The position numbers and the translations under genes are program-made. This document shows, piece after piece, positions 1-9,697 of a stretch of DNA of 64,000 bases; position 1 is the stretch's first letter, and each line of letters starts with the position of its first letter. The stretch is from Dryocosmus kuriphilus (taxonomy: Eukaryota > Arthropoda > Insecta > Hymenoptera > Cynipidae), in NCBI GenBank assembly GCA_038277395.1, contig CM076192.1, forward strand, positions 15,144,987 to 15,208,986. Reading direction: 5' to 3'. Under the pieces are notes generated by a model. That model was not told the origin of the DNA. It saw only the letters and a list, made by a program, of their open reading frames with translations, and did not search any database.

Positions 1-458
1 TAAATCTTCTTCGTGTAGAGGAAGATTATATCATAGAGAATTGCAGTGAAGAAGAAAAAAAAAAGAAGAACATCAAGTTAGAGGAGAAAGAAGCTTCAAC
101 TTCCACTATGTCTAGATATATGATGTATAGCGATTGTTCAGTAGATAATTGTCTAAAATGAAAACGAGAAAGTATATTTGTGAGTGATGCTTACACTATT
201 TTCAAACAATGCGGAAATTGGAAGCACACACCGAAGATTGTGTAAAATTTAATAAATGTAAAGTGGTGCTTCCAGAACCCGGGAGGAACATTGTTGAGTT
301 TAAGAACTTTAAGAACCGTGAGCGGAATCCTTTCATCATAAACGTGGAATGTGAGTCCCTTTTGATACCCGTAAATGATGAAAGAGCAGAAAAAATCTCG
401 AATACTGAGGTCTTTGAAAGACATAAGATCTTCAATATTAGCTACATGTTCAAGTGCA

Positions 459-1797
459 GCACGTCCAGAAAGTAAGTGTACTCAATTTATGTAGGCTTCA
501 AAACAAATTTATTAAAACAAAAACATAGTTGGTTACACTTGTACATATGTAAGTTATTTTTCGACATAGTCACCATCCCTCTCGATGCAAGTGGTGAGCC
601 GTGGGATCAATTTTTTGATACCTGCCTCGAAGAAGTCTCCTGCCAGCTCTTTTGCCCACTTGTCCACCCCCCCCCCCCCCCCCTCACCTCCTCGTCTGTT
701 GAAAACTTGTTTCCACCCATGTGCACCTTCAGGGAAGTGAAGAGATGGAAATCTGAAGGGGACAGATCAGGGGAATACGGTGGGTGGTTCAAAACGTCCC
801 ATCCAAAAGAGTCCAGGAGTTGCTTCATGGCGTTGGCCGTGTGCCGTTTGGCATTGTAATGCAGCAGGCAGACTCCCTTCGTCAGCATGCCCCTCCTTTT
901 ATTCTGAATCGTCTTTTTCAATTTTTTCAGCATCTTACAGTATCTTGCCGCGTTGATGGTCTCCCCGTGATTTAGATATTCAATCAAAATTATGCCTTTA
1001 TGGTCCCAAAACAAGGATGCCATGATTTTTTTGGCTGAAATTGTGGTTTTGAATTTCTTGGCGGAGGGTGACAAGGTGTGGCGCCATTGTTGAGACTGCC
1101 TCTTAGTTTCAGGCGTGTAGTGGGCAACTCAAGTTTCGTCTCCAGTAACAATAGAGTAGAGAAAATCATCGCCTTCGCATTCGTAGCGCTCCAAAAACTC
1201 TTTGGAGCTCTGCACTCGATTCAACTTGTGCTGTTCTGTCAGCTATTTTGGGACCCACATCGCAGACAATTTCCGATATCCGAGAGTTTCTGTGATTGTT
1301 TCGTGTAACACGGATCTGGAGATTTGCGGAAACATCACAGAAAGATCATCTAACGTCAATCTGCGATCGTCACGGACCGCAATCTCGATTTTTTCCACAA
1401 GTTCGTCAGTCACAATTGAAGGTCTTGCGCTCCTCTGATCCTCATGAACGGAAGAAGTACAGCCATTTTTTAATTCGCGACACCACTTGTACGCACTCGT
1501 ACGATTCATGGCTTCATTACCGTAAACAGTTTTCACCTCATTATAAATCTTAACTGAAGTTTTTTCCTTTACAACTAGGTAGCGAATGACGGCGCGAATT
1601 TCCCACTTGGCGGGAGATACGATCGACATTTTTCGCGACAGATGCTACTGCGTCAAGTGTCTTCAACACACTAACCTCGGATTAGTCTCGTTTTGAAGGA
1701 GAGGGGTCAAGCTACGCGGCAGTGTTGCCAACATGTCGAAAAAGTATTCCCTATAGCTGTGAGAGTACCAGTACACTTACTTTCTGGACGTGCCTCG
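459..1797 (-). mobile_element. mariner element inserted in Polinton polB
   Basis: A Tc1/mariner-type element lies antisense inside the polymerase gene. A perfect 24-bp inverted repeat is present at 459-482 and 1770-1793. The right end continues with CTCG and a TA dinucleotide at 1798-1799, the expected mariner target. The matching four bases and TA are missing or eroded on the left. Alignment with the unbroken second polB copy near 33,040 places the insertion in the coding sequence. Confidence 0.88.
554..1629 (-). pseudogene. mariner transposase, inactivated
   Basis: The product would be a D,D34D transposase. The N-terminal helix-turn-helix half is open at 1243-1629. The catalytic half is open at 607-1074 in the same frame, with in-frame stops between them (after WVPK and after GDET). 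The first catalytic Asp is in GDET. The second position is Tyr (HYNAKRH, near 856-858) where the family has HDN. The third Asp is in YSPDLSPSD (near 751-753), giving the family spacing of 34. A run of 17 C (667-683) shifts the frame near the C-terminus, and recognisable tail sequence continues in another frame to 554. With two stops, one frameshift and a lost catalytic residue it cannot be active. Confidence 0.92.
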
Positions 1798-4133
1798 TAT
1801 GATGATAAACTGTCTTTCTGCGATTCATGTCCGGAGGATGTGGAGCCAGCAAAGTGGTTTGCTGAGCAATTACTGGAGATTGCTCAGAAATGTGACAAGA
1901 TCTTGGCATCACCAGTACCAATGGAAAAAATAACTTTTGAGCAGCAGGAAGCCTTTATAGATGCCAAAACTTGTCACGTTTGTCAGAAGGCACTGCATCC
2001 CACAATCAAGAAGGTACATGATCAATGTCACCTGACAGGTAAGTACCGTGGTGCTGCGTATGAGCATTGCAACTTATCATATCAGGTCTGAAACACCATA
2101 CCTATTGTGTTCCATAATCTGAGTGGATATGACGCTCACTTTATCATTCGTGACATTGCCACACAATTTGAGGCAAGAGGTTGTTGCACTCAATAAGGAG
2201 AAATACGTTTCATTCACGAAGTATGTACGTTCAGCAAACCCAGATTAAATTTAGATTCATTGATTCATTCAGATTTATGGCCTCTTCGCTGGAAAAGTTA
2301 GCGTCATACCTCACACAGTATAAAATTGTCAGTGAAGTGTTTGCCGGTGTTGAGAGGGAGAAATTAGAGCTTCTCACGAGGAAAGGTGTTCTTCCTTATA
2401 AGTACTTGGGCTCGAGAGATAGACTCAGTGAAACTCAGCTTCCACCAAAAGAAAAATTTTACAGCACTCTCAATGATTCGGTAATATCATACAAAAATTA
2501 TGCACATGCACAACAGGTATAATGTGCATTTAACATCAAGACACTCGGTGAGTAAGTCAGTCTGTATATGAAAACTGACGTTCTGCTTCTGGCTGACATT
2601 TTTGAAAGTTTCCGAGAACAGTGTCTCGAGGCTTACGATTTGGATCCAGCACACTACTATACCACTCTTGGCTTGACATGGGATGCCATGCTCAAATATT
2701 CAAAGGTGAGATTAGAGCTCCTCACCGATGTTGGTATGCTGTTGATGATTGAGCAAGGCAAAAGGTGTGAAGTAAGTCAATGCTCCGACCGTTATGCCAT
2801 TGCCAATAGCAAATACATGCCAGCTTTCAACAAGGATGGGGAGATTATCTACGTTGATTATTTGGATGCAAACAACCTATATGGTCGGGCAATGGAACAG
2901 CCTCTCCCTTACGGTGGTTTCGAGTGGCTTACCCGTTTCGAAAACCTTGATTTCAACATTCCAGATGATTCACCTTTTGGTTATATTCTGGAAGTAGATT
3001 TGGACTAGTCTGTGGAACTCCATGACAAGCACAATGACTTACCGTTTTGTCCAGAACACTCGAAGCAACCGGGGTCCGACCAGGAGAAGCTCCTAACTTC
3101 CTTCCTACCGAAACGAAAGTATTTTCTCCATTACCGTGCTCTCAAACATGCTTTGGCTGATGGACTTACACTTATTAAAATTCATAGAGTACTTCAGTTC
3201 AACCAATCCACGTGGCTTAAAAGTTACATAGTCTTCAATACTGTAATGCGAGCAAATGTTAGAAGCGAATTTGAAGAGAACTTGTTTAAATTGATGAATA
3301 ATGCAGTTTATGAAAAGACAATGGAGAACGTACGAAAATATGTTGACGTAAAACTTGTGACAAAGTGGGAGGGTAGGTATGGAGCAGAAGCCCTCATAGC
3401 CCGACCAAGCTTTCACAGTCGAGCAATCTTCACTGAAAATCTCGTTGCGATTGAACTGAGAAGAACTGAAGTATTGTTCAACAACCCGGTCTATGTTGGG
3501 CCTGCTATGCTGGATATCTCCAAAATCCTAATATACGACTTTCACTACGACTACATGATTAAAAGATACGGTGACAAATATAAACTACTATACACTGACA
3601 CGGACAGTCTTATTTACGAAGCAAAATGTAATGACATTTACGCCGACATGAAAGACGACATTGACAGATTTGACACCTCTGACTACCCTCAGCTAACAAA
3701 CAGGTTTTGGGTTTCAAGAAGGATGAGTGTTGTGGTAAAATTATCACTGAATTTGTCGGCTTGTGGATTAAAATGTACAGCATCCTTGTAAACGGTGAAG
3801 ACTTTATAAAGAAAGCCAAAGGTGTAAAATCAGAGATTGTGCGGAAAACAACCACTTTCAAAGATTACGCGGAATGCTTGAGAAATTTGTCAGTCCAAAT
3901 CAGAACCCAGTATGTCATCAGGTCGAGATTAAAAAATGTCGAGACCATTAAACAGAAAAAATTACACAGATTCCTCACGATGATAAGCAATGCTGCTCCC
4001 CAACACCACAGACACTCTTGAGTGGGGACACTTTCGACTAAACGATGCAATGGACTTTGACGCTACTGACGTTGGCGACGACATACTCACAGAAGATGAT
4101 TATGACCTTTTGGACATGCTTGTTAACAATTAG

Positions 4134-4436
4134 TTGCTGCAGACATGTCATCATAACTGCACTTTGACATCACCTTTGTAAATATGTTATTATTATTTTT
4201 ATTATTATTTTTATTATTATTACTACAGCGGTATCACCTGCGTGGAGGTGAATAGACCTTGGCGCAGCTGTTTCTAGATCAATTTTGTAAGTAGGGTATA
4301 TAGGAGTTATATTTGAATAAAACAAGATATGTACATATATGAATGCATATAAATTGCTTTTTATTTATCAAGGAACCTTACATCTCTACTTAGTGTCAGC
4401 ATATACTTTATATATATAATTTCATAATTTAGTCTA
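4134..4436. other. polB 3' flank, AT-rich spacer
   Basis: This is noncoding. It holds an imperfect TTATTATTTTTATT microsatellite (about 4183-4225) and an AATAAA hexamer near 4315 that could serve polB polyadenylation. I see no gene. Confidence 0.6.
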
Positions 4437-4545
4437 ACATTGGTTCAACGTTGGTTCAACATTGATTCAAAGTTCATTCAACTTTGGCTCAACATTGATT
4501 CAACGTTGGCTCAACGTTAATTCAACGTTGATTCAACATTGAAGA
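4437..4545. repeat. 12-bp minisatellite (TTCAACRTTGRT-like), about nine copies
   Basis: Imperfect head-to-tail copies of a 12-base unit lie between the convergent polB and integrase genes. The integrase frame runs into the array before meeting its stop (4517-4519). The unit closely resembles the 12-mer TTTAACRTTAST that fills the arms of the foldback element at 39.4-42.8 kb. Confidence 0.8.
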
Positions 4546-5458
4546 AAAGTTGATTACATATCTGATTTTCTATCGAGCTGTTGTGTGAACTATCAAAGCC
4601 TAACCACTTCACATAGACTTTATTGCCACGTTTCTTCATTACCTTTTCCACAAGGTATATGTCTGGGTGCTTAACCTTGAGAAGCTCCTGTTCATAGAAT
4701 CCGTCCAGCGATACTTTGTTCTTGATAGTCCTCGAGCTTGTATGTCACTGGATTGGTAAGTATGACTTATGCCACAGGGAATATCTCTGTTGTCCAGTTG
4801 GGAATGTATCCTTTTTTCAAGACATGCTTGTGCTTGCTGACTCGAAATCTGTCATCAACTTTGAACTTTGTTCTCTTCCTTCTGGGTATACGTCGCAGTT
4901 TTTTAAAGCGTAGCAAGAGTTCCTTTTCATCTTCAGCAGTGACATCTCTGGGCTTCATACCGATTGATCGATGTTTTGCATCGTTGTACTTGGAGACCAC
5001 TTGTAGTTGCCTCTCAAGCTAAATTGTGGCCACATCTTGTCTTTGAGCGTGCGATTAAATCGTTCACAGATTCATGCCTTTAGGTTACTGTGCGTTGAGT
5101 AGAAATTAATCCTGTATTGTTGCATTATATTTTTAAAGTGTGAATTATAAAATCCTTCGCCCTTGTCAGTGTGCAAGTTTTTTGGTACACGACCCTGCAC
5201 CAGTACAGATTTCATTTCTAAAGTAACATCTGGTCCACTCTTGCTTTTAACAGGGACAGCCCAGGCGTACTTGGAGAAAATATCAATTACAGTAAGAAAA
5301 TACTTGTAATTATTATTCTCATGGGCATAGGGTAACATTTCAACCAAATCTGCCTGCCATGTCTCGTCTATACCGCGTATCTGTACACAACGACGAGGAT
5401 AATTTTTTCTAGCCGGTTTATGCAGTTCCGCGACTACTGCCAATTTCTTCTTGTGCAT
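4517..5458 (-). pseudogene. Polinton retrovirus-like integrase with C-terminal chromodomain, broken
   Basis: DDE integrase that inserts Polinton DNA into the host genome. The core is seen at 5072-5458: Asp in QADLVEM (about 5348-5350), Asp in HTDKGEGF (about 5168-5170), and Glu in CERFNRT (about 5063-5065) just beyond an in-frame TGA at 5072-5074. This gives the D,D(34-35)E spacing. A frameshift near 5000 leads into the frame 4767-5000 (YNDAKHRSIGMKP, then KFKVDDRFRVSKHK). Another break precedes a chromodomain-like tail with YLVEKVMKK and VYVKWLGF (about 4590-4670). The usual N-terminal zinc region is not evident and the start is uncertain. It is convergent with polB. Confidence 0.9.
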
Positions 5459-5870
5459 ATTTCAGGGTGTTTAGTCGAGCAATGAGTTTAGCGTTACGGA
5501 TCGACATATCTTGTTTCATATCAATCTGCAAGTTTTTGACTTTCTCGTTGATTGATTCCTCGAGACCACGAATCACCAAATTATTATTGTCAATCTCTGC
5601 TCTCATAGACGATGTTACTGCAAACACTGTACGTATCTCGTTTTGAATAATTCTCTATACAGTTCCTAAGTTTACTGCGTCAGATTGTTCATTGGCTTTA
5701 CAAACATTACACAGTCTCTTGCCGTCTACATCATAATGACCGTCGGAGGTGAGTTTGAATCCAATACTGGCAGTTCACGGCTTGTTGCTGCCGCGGTTCG
5801 ATCCAGGTGACGTCCAAACATGTCGATACTCATCATGATACTGATGACATTTTTTGTGTGAATGCTCCTA
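5418..5870 (-). pseudogene. Polinton-associated coiled-coil protein with CxxC motif, broken
   Basis: A minus-strand frame contains GHYDVDGKRLCNVC (about 5720-5755), then an in-frame TAG near 5660. It then continues without stops through a charged, probably coiled-coil stretch (EESINEKVKNLQIDMKQD) to a stop at 5418. A further open piece in another frame (5726-5920) suggests a frameshift at the N-terminal side. I do not recognise a biochemical function. The position between the integrase and the small conserved proteins marks it as element-encoded. Its end overlaps the start of the integrase core by about 40 bases. Confidence 0.5.
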
Positions 5871-5885
5871 ATATATGATTCCGGC

Positions 5886-6188
5886 TTACCGTAATTCCGC
5901 AATAATGAATACGATATCATTATTGCGACTTTGATTGCCAGCTGACTGAGACGCTACAAGTAGATAAAGATGATCCACTAGTTCGTCAGGGTCATCCCAG
6001 TAGACATAGTCTGTATTCACATTTTTTCTCGATACCATATACTGTGACAGTGAACCTACCTCCACTCGTTGAGGATCGTCTGCGTGACACATTGAACAGT
6101 TTCTCAATAAATTTCTTGTACTTGATACTATTGCCTTTTCGAACAGATTCAGTTGCACTATATCGCTTCTTGTGTGCATTTGTAGCAA
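5886..6188 (-). CDS. conserved small Polinton protein (about 100 aa)
   Basis: This open frame has the motifs HADDPQRVEVGSL, YVYWDDPDELVDHL and LLVASQSAGNQS. From memory these recur in a small protein encoded next to the ATPase in many insect Polintons. Its function is unknown. The frame ends at a TAA directly after IIAELR, and recognisable sequence (AGIIY) follows in frame before a second stop, so this copy seems to have lost about six C-terminal residues. It lies seven bases downstream of the 199-aa gene on the same strand, so joint expression is plausible. Confidence 0.7.
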   Translation of the reverse strand: MLQMHTRSDIVQLNLFEKAIVSSTRNLLRNCSMCHADDPQRVEVGSLSQYMVSRKNVNTDYVYWDDPDELVDHLYLLVASQSAGNQSRNNDIVFIIAELR

Positions 6189-6195
6189 TTAGAAT

Positions 6196-6795
6196 TTATT
6201 TATAATTGCTCAGGTCATCAGCACTTCTATGTGATTCTTCAGAAGTCTGTCTAAACAGCAGTTCCAACAAGCCAACGGTTTTCAGGTACTGTTTATCTCC
6301 AACGTGGATATATTGTCCCTCAAAACTAATGGGTTTATCACCAATCATAAGAGTTCCATTGCTGAGCTTACGAACACCATAAATCTTATCCAAATACTGC
6401 TTTCTGTTTTGACTTAACATCCTGAGAAACTTCTTTGTTAGATACTCATAATTATCAGGAGACCGAGTTGCATCTTCAACTATAGTTTCATCCTGCTCTT
6501 CTTCTTGAGCATCAGCAGTCATGCGGGAATCGCTGTCATCATTATCATCATCTTTCTCGTCTTTCTTCTTTTCAGGTTCTCTCTTTTCCTTCATTGAGGG
6601 AACAGACATGTCAACAAGTTTTTGCAGTGGCATCACGATTAGCTTGAACGTTTCACTCATTATCTTTTCAGTGGCTTCTTTACCCATTTTCAGCATTCGA
6701 TGTTTGCGTCGAATCGCCTCACTGGCCTTTGCGATTTGACGTAGCACCTCCTTCTCATTGTGAAACTTTGACATGTTGATGTGTTGAAGGTTCAA
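6196..6795 (-). CDS. conserved Polinton protein, 199 aa, intact frame
   Basis: The full open frame starts with MNLQHINMSKF. The N-terminal half is basic and helical (about residues 10-60). Then comes a strongly acidic/charged linker (about 70-115, KKKDEKDDDNDDSD). The C-terminal domain (about 130-190) has KIYGVRKLSNGTLMIGDKPI and GLLELLFRQ. I recognise this C-terminal pattern from multicopy insect proteins, which I associate from memory with DUF8207. The role is unknown, possibly virion or replication related. It is one of the few frames in this Polinton without any break. It is followed closely by the 100-aa gene and preceded by the ATPase gene, all on the minus strand. Confidence 0.75.
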   Translation of the reverse strand: MNLQHINMSKFHNEKEVLRQIAKASEAIRRKHRMLKMGKEATEKIMSETFKLIVMPLQKLVDMSVPSMKEKREPEKKKDEKDDDNDDSDSRMTADAQEEEQDETIVEDATRSPDNYEYLTKKFLRMLSQNRKQYLDKIYGVRKLSNGTLMIGDKPISFEGQYIHVGDKQYLKTVGLLELLFRQTSEESHRSADDLSNYK

Positions 6796-6831
6796 TCTAT
6801 AATGATATCATTTCCACAGCATAACTCGTAT

Positions 6832-7533
6832 TTATAGAGTGATGAAACAGTCAAATCTTTTTCGATATCTCCCCTCCTTGAGTTCACTGTCCTTTTCAAT
6901 GACGACAAATCCATGCTTGTCAGTATTCCAACATGCCGAACATAAGTCTCGAAATTGAGAATAACTCATGTCAGTGTTTACGTGATCATCATACACGTGT
7001 CTCAAATTCATCTCATCCTGCTTAAAGAGTATCAACATATTGACATTGCCTCCCAACAAATGTTTGGGAACTCGAGCATAAGTTTGGCACAAGTAAAAAC
7101 TGTCAACGTGAGCATGTCTACCCATGCAGAAGAAGGCTCTAATGTTATCCTGCTTTTCACAGGCCACATCATCAAATACAGTTATAGAATTTGGTTGAGC
7201 TTCACTCGCTGATATTACCTGCTCATGCTCACTAAAAGGGAAATACTCAACGCTATCTACATTTTTTAACACTTGCTTCAGGAATCGGTACTTTGGTTGA
7301 TTCGGAGATTTTGAGTAAACATAGATATTGGTAAATTTAAATCCGTTTGGGTGCAATATTAGAGCGAGTAATGTATTTGTTTTACCACAGTTTGATGGGT
7401 CTGGCAGTAGACTTCCATGAAGTTTTACCCCTCTCCTCTTATCTGATTGGAAGAGGGGACCAAAGTTACCAACTGGAAGCCTAACAGGTTGTTTCTTGAA
7501 CCGCATCTTGACGTGAACTGTCACAAAACACAT
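6832..7533 (-). CDS. Polinton genome-packaging ATPase (FtsK/HerA type), P-loop altered
   Basis: This is a homologue of the DNA-packaging ATPases of adenovirus-like and NCLDV-type viruses, which pump DNA into capsids. The 233-aa frame is open. The Walker A region is PSNCGKTN (residues 46-53, nt 7375-7398). Walker B is ITVFDDVAC (residues 117-125), followed by FYLCQTYARVPKHL and HVYDDHVNTDMSY, all typical of this family. The sequence runs LLPD directly into PSNCGKTN. Family members normally have about eight more residues here, including the first P-loop Gly. A small in-frame deletion is therefore likely, and activity is doubtful despite the open frame. The gene is divergent from the phospholipase-like gene at 7593. 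Confidence 0.9.
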   Translation of the reverse strand: MCFVTVHVKMRFKKQPVRLPVGNFGPLFQSDKRRGVKLHGSLLPDPSNCGKTNTLLALILHPNGFKFTNIYVYSKSPNQPKYRFLKQVLKNVDSVEYFPFSEHEQVISASEAQPNSITVFDDVACEKQDNIRAFFCMGRHAHVDSFYLCQTYARVPKHLLGGNVNMLILFKQDEMNLRHVYDDHVNTDMSYSQFRDLCSACWNTDKHGFVVIEKDSELKEGRYRKRFDCFITL

Positions 7534-7592
7534 AAATACAGCGCTTTTATGGCTTTCAGGTCAGTTGCGTGTTAACCTCCGTTCAGTGAGGA

Positions 7593-7988
7593 ATGACTGA
7601 GCATAGAGGTAAAGGCCTAGTCAATCGTCTCATCAACAAATTGCCATGCGGCCCAGGTACTAAGTTAGTCAAACGACTTGCTAGAGATGATCCCGGTATC
7701 AATCCTCTAGACGGAGCGTGTAAAGAAAACGATATTGCATCTTCACGTAATCGTGAGGACTTTGAAGCGAGAAACTCCGCAGATCGTGTACTAGCCAGTA
7801 AAGCGTGGCAGCGGGTTTTTGCCAAGGACGCTAGAATTGATGAGAAAGCTGCAGCACTGGCAATAACTAACGTAATAAATGCCAAAGTAAAACTCGGTTT
7901 GGAAATGAAGAGGAAATCCAGTACAGTGAAGAGGAAGCTTAGTTTAAAGAAGAGGAAGAGAAAAAAATTGGATTTAGAAAGATTGTGA
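7593..7988 (+). CDS. phospholipase-A2-like virion protein, N-terminal part
   Basis: This resembles the PLA2-like domain seen in parvovirus VP1 and in Polinton proteins. Evidence is the Ca-loop-like CGPGTKL (residues 19-25) and CKENDIASS (residues 43-51). The family's catalytic His-Asp pair reads HD, and here the first residue is Asn46 (nt 7728-7730), so lipase activity is doubtful. The C-terminus is very basic (KRKLSLKKRKRKKLD). A stop at 7986-7988 cuts the frame, while related sequence continues in another frame at 8039-8344. The original protein probably spanned both and may have continued into the protease. It is divergent from the ATPase. Confidence 0.8.
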   Translation: MTEHRGKGLVNRLINKLPCGPGTKLVKRLARDDPGINPLDGACKENDIASSRNREDFEARNSADRVLASKAWQRVFAKDARIDEKAAALAITNVINAKVKLGLEMKRKSSTVKRKLSLKKRKRKKLDLERL

Positions 7989-8038
7989 ATGCAGCTAAGA
8001 AGGCAATGAGATGAAGTAGTGATGCAAAAGTAGTCATC

Positions 8039-8344
8039 ATGTCTGCAATCAGAGGTGCACAGGAAGCTGTCAAAGGTGTGGATAAAGTGAAAAATCCACG
8101 TGTTTTGCCAATACCCTCAAAATTCGGAGGTGTTTTGCCGCTGATTCCCATATTTGCTGGACTCAGTGCACTTGGAGTACTCACCAGTGGAGCAGCTGGC
8201 GTAGCCAAAGCTGTAAACGATGCTAACACAGCTAAACAACAGCTCGCAGAGGCTCAACGTCATAACAAGTCAATGGAGGCTATTGTTCTAGGAAAGGATT
8301 TACACCTGAAACCTTACAGAAAAAAGGACTGGGACTTCATATGA
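8039..8344 (+). CDS. C-terminal part of the PLA2-like virion protein (hydrophobic segment)
   Basis: This open piece has a proline-rich LPIPSKFGGVLPLIP stretch, a hydrophobic Ala/Gly-rich helix (about residues 38-60, IFAGLSALGVLTSGAAGVAK), and a charged tail ending in LHLKPYRKKDWDFI. In Polintons this follows the PLA2-like domain in one polypeptide. Here it is offset by a frameshift from the frame ending at 7988. The hydrophobic helix would suit membrane interaction during entry, but that is inference. A further frame change near 8330 separates it from the protease. Confidence 0.7.
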   Translation: MSAIRGAQEAVKGVDKVKNPRVLPIPSKFGGVLPLIPIFAGLSALGVLTSGAAGVAKAVNDANTAKQQLAEAQRHNKSMEAIVLGKDLHLKPYRKKDWDFI

Positions 8345-8361
8345 AAGGACAGGGCCGTCTT

Positions 8362-8789
8362 CTAAGAGCAGCCTCAAAAAACTTGTAGTGAAGCTACCTC
8401 ATCGTGCACTCACTGATGCCGATCTGTTGAAATATGCTAAAGCTATAAAAATTTCACATTTCCGTTGAGTGTTTATGCGTAATGAGCTACCAGTGCATGG
8501 TCTCCGTCAAACTGAATCAGCTATTGTAAATTTTGATGACAGTCACGGTCCTGCTACTCACTGGGTAGCATATAGAAAGATCGGTAATAATGTTCAATAC
8601 TTTGACAGTTTCGGTTATCTTCGTCCGCCATCGGATCTTGTCGATTACCTCGGTTTTGGTAGCGTAATAAAGTACAATCATGATAGATAACAAGACTATG
8701 ACAGAATTGAGTGTGGAAACTTGTGTTTAAAATTTTTGTTTGGACAGCTGCATGTAAGAGACAAATACTCTCTATATAAGACTGTCTAA
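8362..8789 (+). pseudogene. Polinton adenovirus-type cysteine protease, two stops
   Basis: Capsid maturation protease of the adenain/Ulp1 fold. In one frame the region reads through HRALTDADLLKYAK, an in-frame TGA near 8466, then ATHWVAY (catalytic His near 8559), FDSFG (Asp near 8604), an in-frame TAA at 8688-8690, and CGNLCL (catalytic Cys near 8712). The frame ends at 8787-8789. All three catalytic positions remain, but two stops separate them. The gene lies between the PLA2-like protein and the minor capsid gene, the usual virion cluster. The TATA box of the next gene lies inside its last codons. Confidence 0.88.
8773..8780 (+). promoter_or_regulatory. TATA box for the minor capsid gene
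   Basis: TATATAAG lies about 47 bases upstream of the ATG at 8827 and overlaps the last codons of the protease. Other genes of this element have TATA boxes at similar short distances. Confidence 0.5.
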
Positions 8790-8826
8790 AGAGCAGACTA
8801 GAGACAGTATATAGAAGAACATCGTC

Positions 8827-9500
8827 ATGGACGAATCATTTACTCTTACCATAACGGAAAACCTTTCTGTGCTCGAGGCAGAGTACTTTCCACCAATAGA
8901 ACTCTCTCCACACAAAAATTACGCTCTTGGTCTCGTTGAATTTCTCACATTTAATGCGATTCCCAACTTTGATGTGGGAAAGAATAAAATTAAAGTTGGA
9001 CAGAGAAAAGTTGTCATACCTACTGGCAGCTATGACATTGAAGACATTGAGAGCTATGTCCAGAAGGTTCTAGCGAGTGACGGAATTACAATAAACGTCA
9101 AACCAAAATAACAGCACACTGCGCAGGTGGATAAAGTGTGATCGTGAAGTGGACTTTAGACCAAGAGATTCGATTGGACGACTATTGGGATTTGCACCTC
9201 GTGTTCTTGAAACCAATAAGACTGATCTACCTGTGGCCATTCTTAAAGTGAATGCTCTACAAGTTGAGTGTAAAATCAAAAGAGGAGCCTACATCAACGA
9301 GCGCAAAGTTCATACGATTCATGAATTCTTTCCTGTTGTTTCACCAGGATATAAGATTGTGGAAGTGCCGCCACACGTCATTTATCTGCCAATCGCCGTC
9401 AAGACAATACCGCAAATTCAGCTCCGCATTGTCGATCAAGACTGAGACTTGGTGAATTTTTTGAGGAGAGATTATAACAATACGACTGCACGTTAAATTA
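8827..9500 (+). pseudogene. Polinton minor capsid (penton-like, single jelly-roll) protein, broken
   Basis: Order and sequence match the minor capsid protein of insect Polintons. The first part is open to 9111: SVLEAEYFPPIELSPHKNYAL, then IPTGSYDIEDIESYVQ. A one-base frameshift near 9100 moves the frame to 9135-9445, with DFRPRDSIGRLLGF, INERKVHTIHEFFPV, YKIVEVP and LRIVDQD, followed by a TGA at 9443-9445. Residual coding similarity continues to about 9500. The jelly-roll assignment comes from family knowledge rather than structure seen here. It precedes a 49-aa frame and the major capsid gene. Confidence 0.8.
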
Positions 9501-9508
9501 TCATCATA

Positions 9509-9658
9509 ATGGGTATTGTGTACAATCTCAAGGGAGCTTATATAAGGGAGACAACACGCCAGGCAAAGATTAGTTCTCGACCAGCACGCAAGGGGCTAAC
9601 ATCTCAGAACATGCTTAATGTAAAACAACAAGGCTACAAGGTCAAAGAAAGAAATTGA
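9509..9658 (+). CDS. small basic Polinton protein, 49 aa
   Basis: An intact short frame begins MGIVYNLKGAYIRETT and ends QQGYKVKERN. It is rich in Lys/Arg (predicted strongly basic), lies between the two capsid genes on the same strand and is not interrupted. I recall small basic frames at this place in insect Polintons, so a virion DNA-binding or cement role is possible but unproven. A TATATAAG at 9539-9546 lies inside the frame and could drive the major capsid gene. Confidence 0.5.
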   Translation: MGIVYNLKGAYIRETTRQAKISSRPARKGLTSQNMLNVKQQGYKVKERN

Positions 9659-9697
9659 AACAATTTTTCTTCTCAATCTGTTGCAACAACAAAGAAA

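Larger units (their letters stand above)
1..4133 (+). pseudogene. Polinton protein-primed DNA polymerase B, 5' end outside window, broken
   Basis: Family-B polymerase that replicates Polinton DNA by protein priming. The window opens inside the N-terminal part, as judged by alignment with the second copy at 32.3-34.5 kb. Visible in order: an exonuclease-I-like stretch (NVECES, about 341-358), the zinc/HNH-like segment with HLTGKYRGA (about 2030-2055), motif A (DANNLYG, 2865-2885), motif B (KLMNNAVYEKTMEN, 3288-3329, with Glu where YGK is usual) and motif C (YTDTDSL, 3591-3611). The coding stretches are 209-458, 1800-2091, 2181-2522, 2568-3008, 3012-3700 and 3707-4133. They are separated by stops or frameshifts, and a mariner sits at 459-1797. 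The gene is dead. It faces the integrase tail to tail across a minisatellite. Family assignment is certain. Confidence 0.93.
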
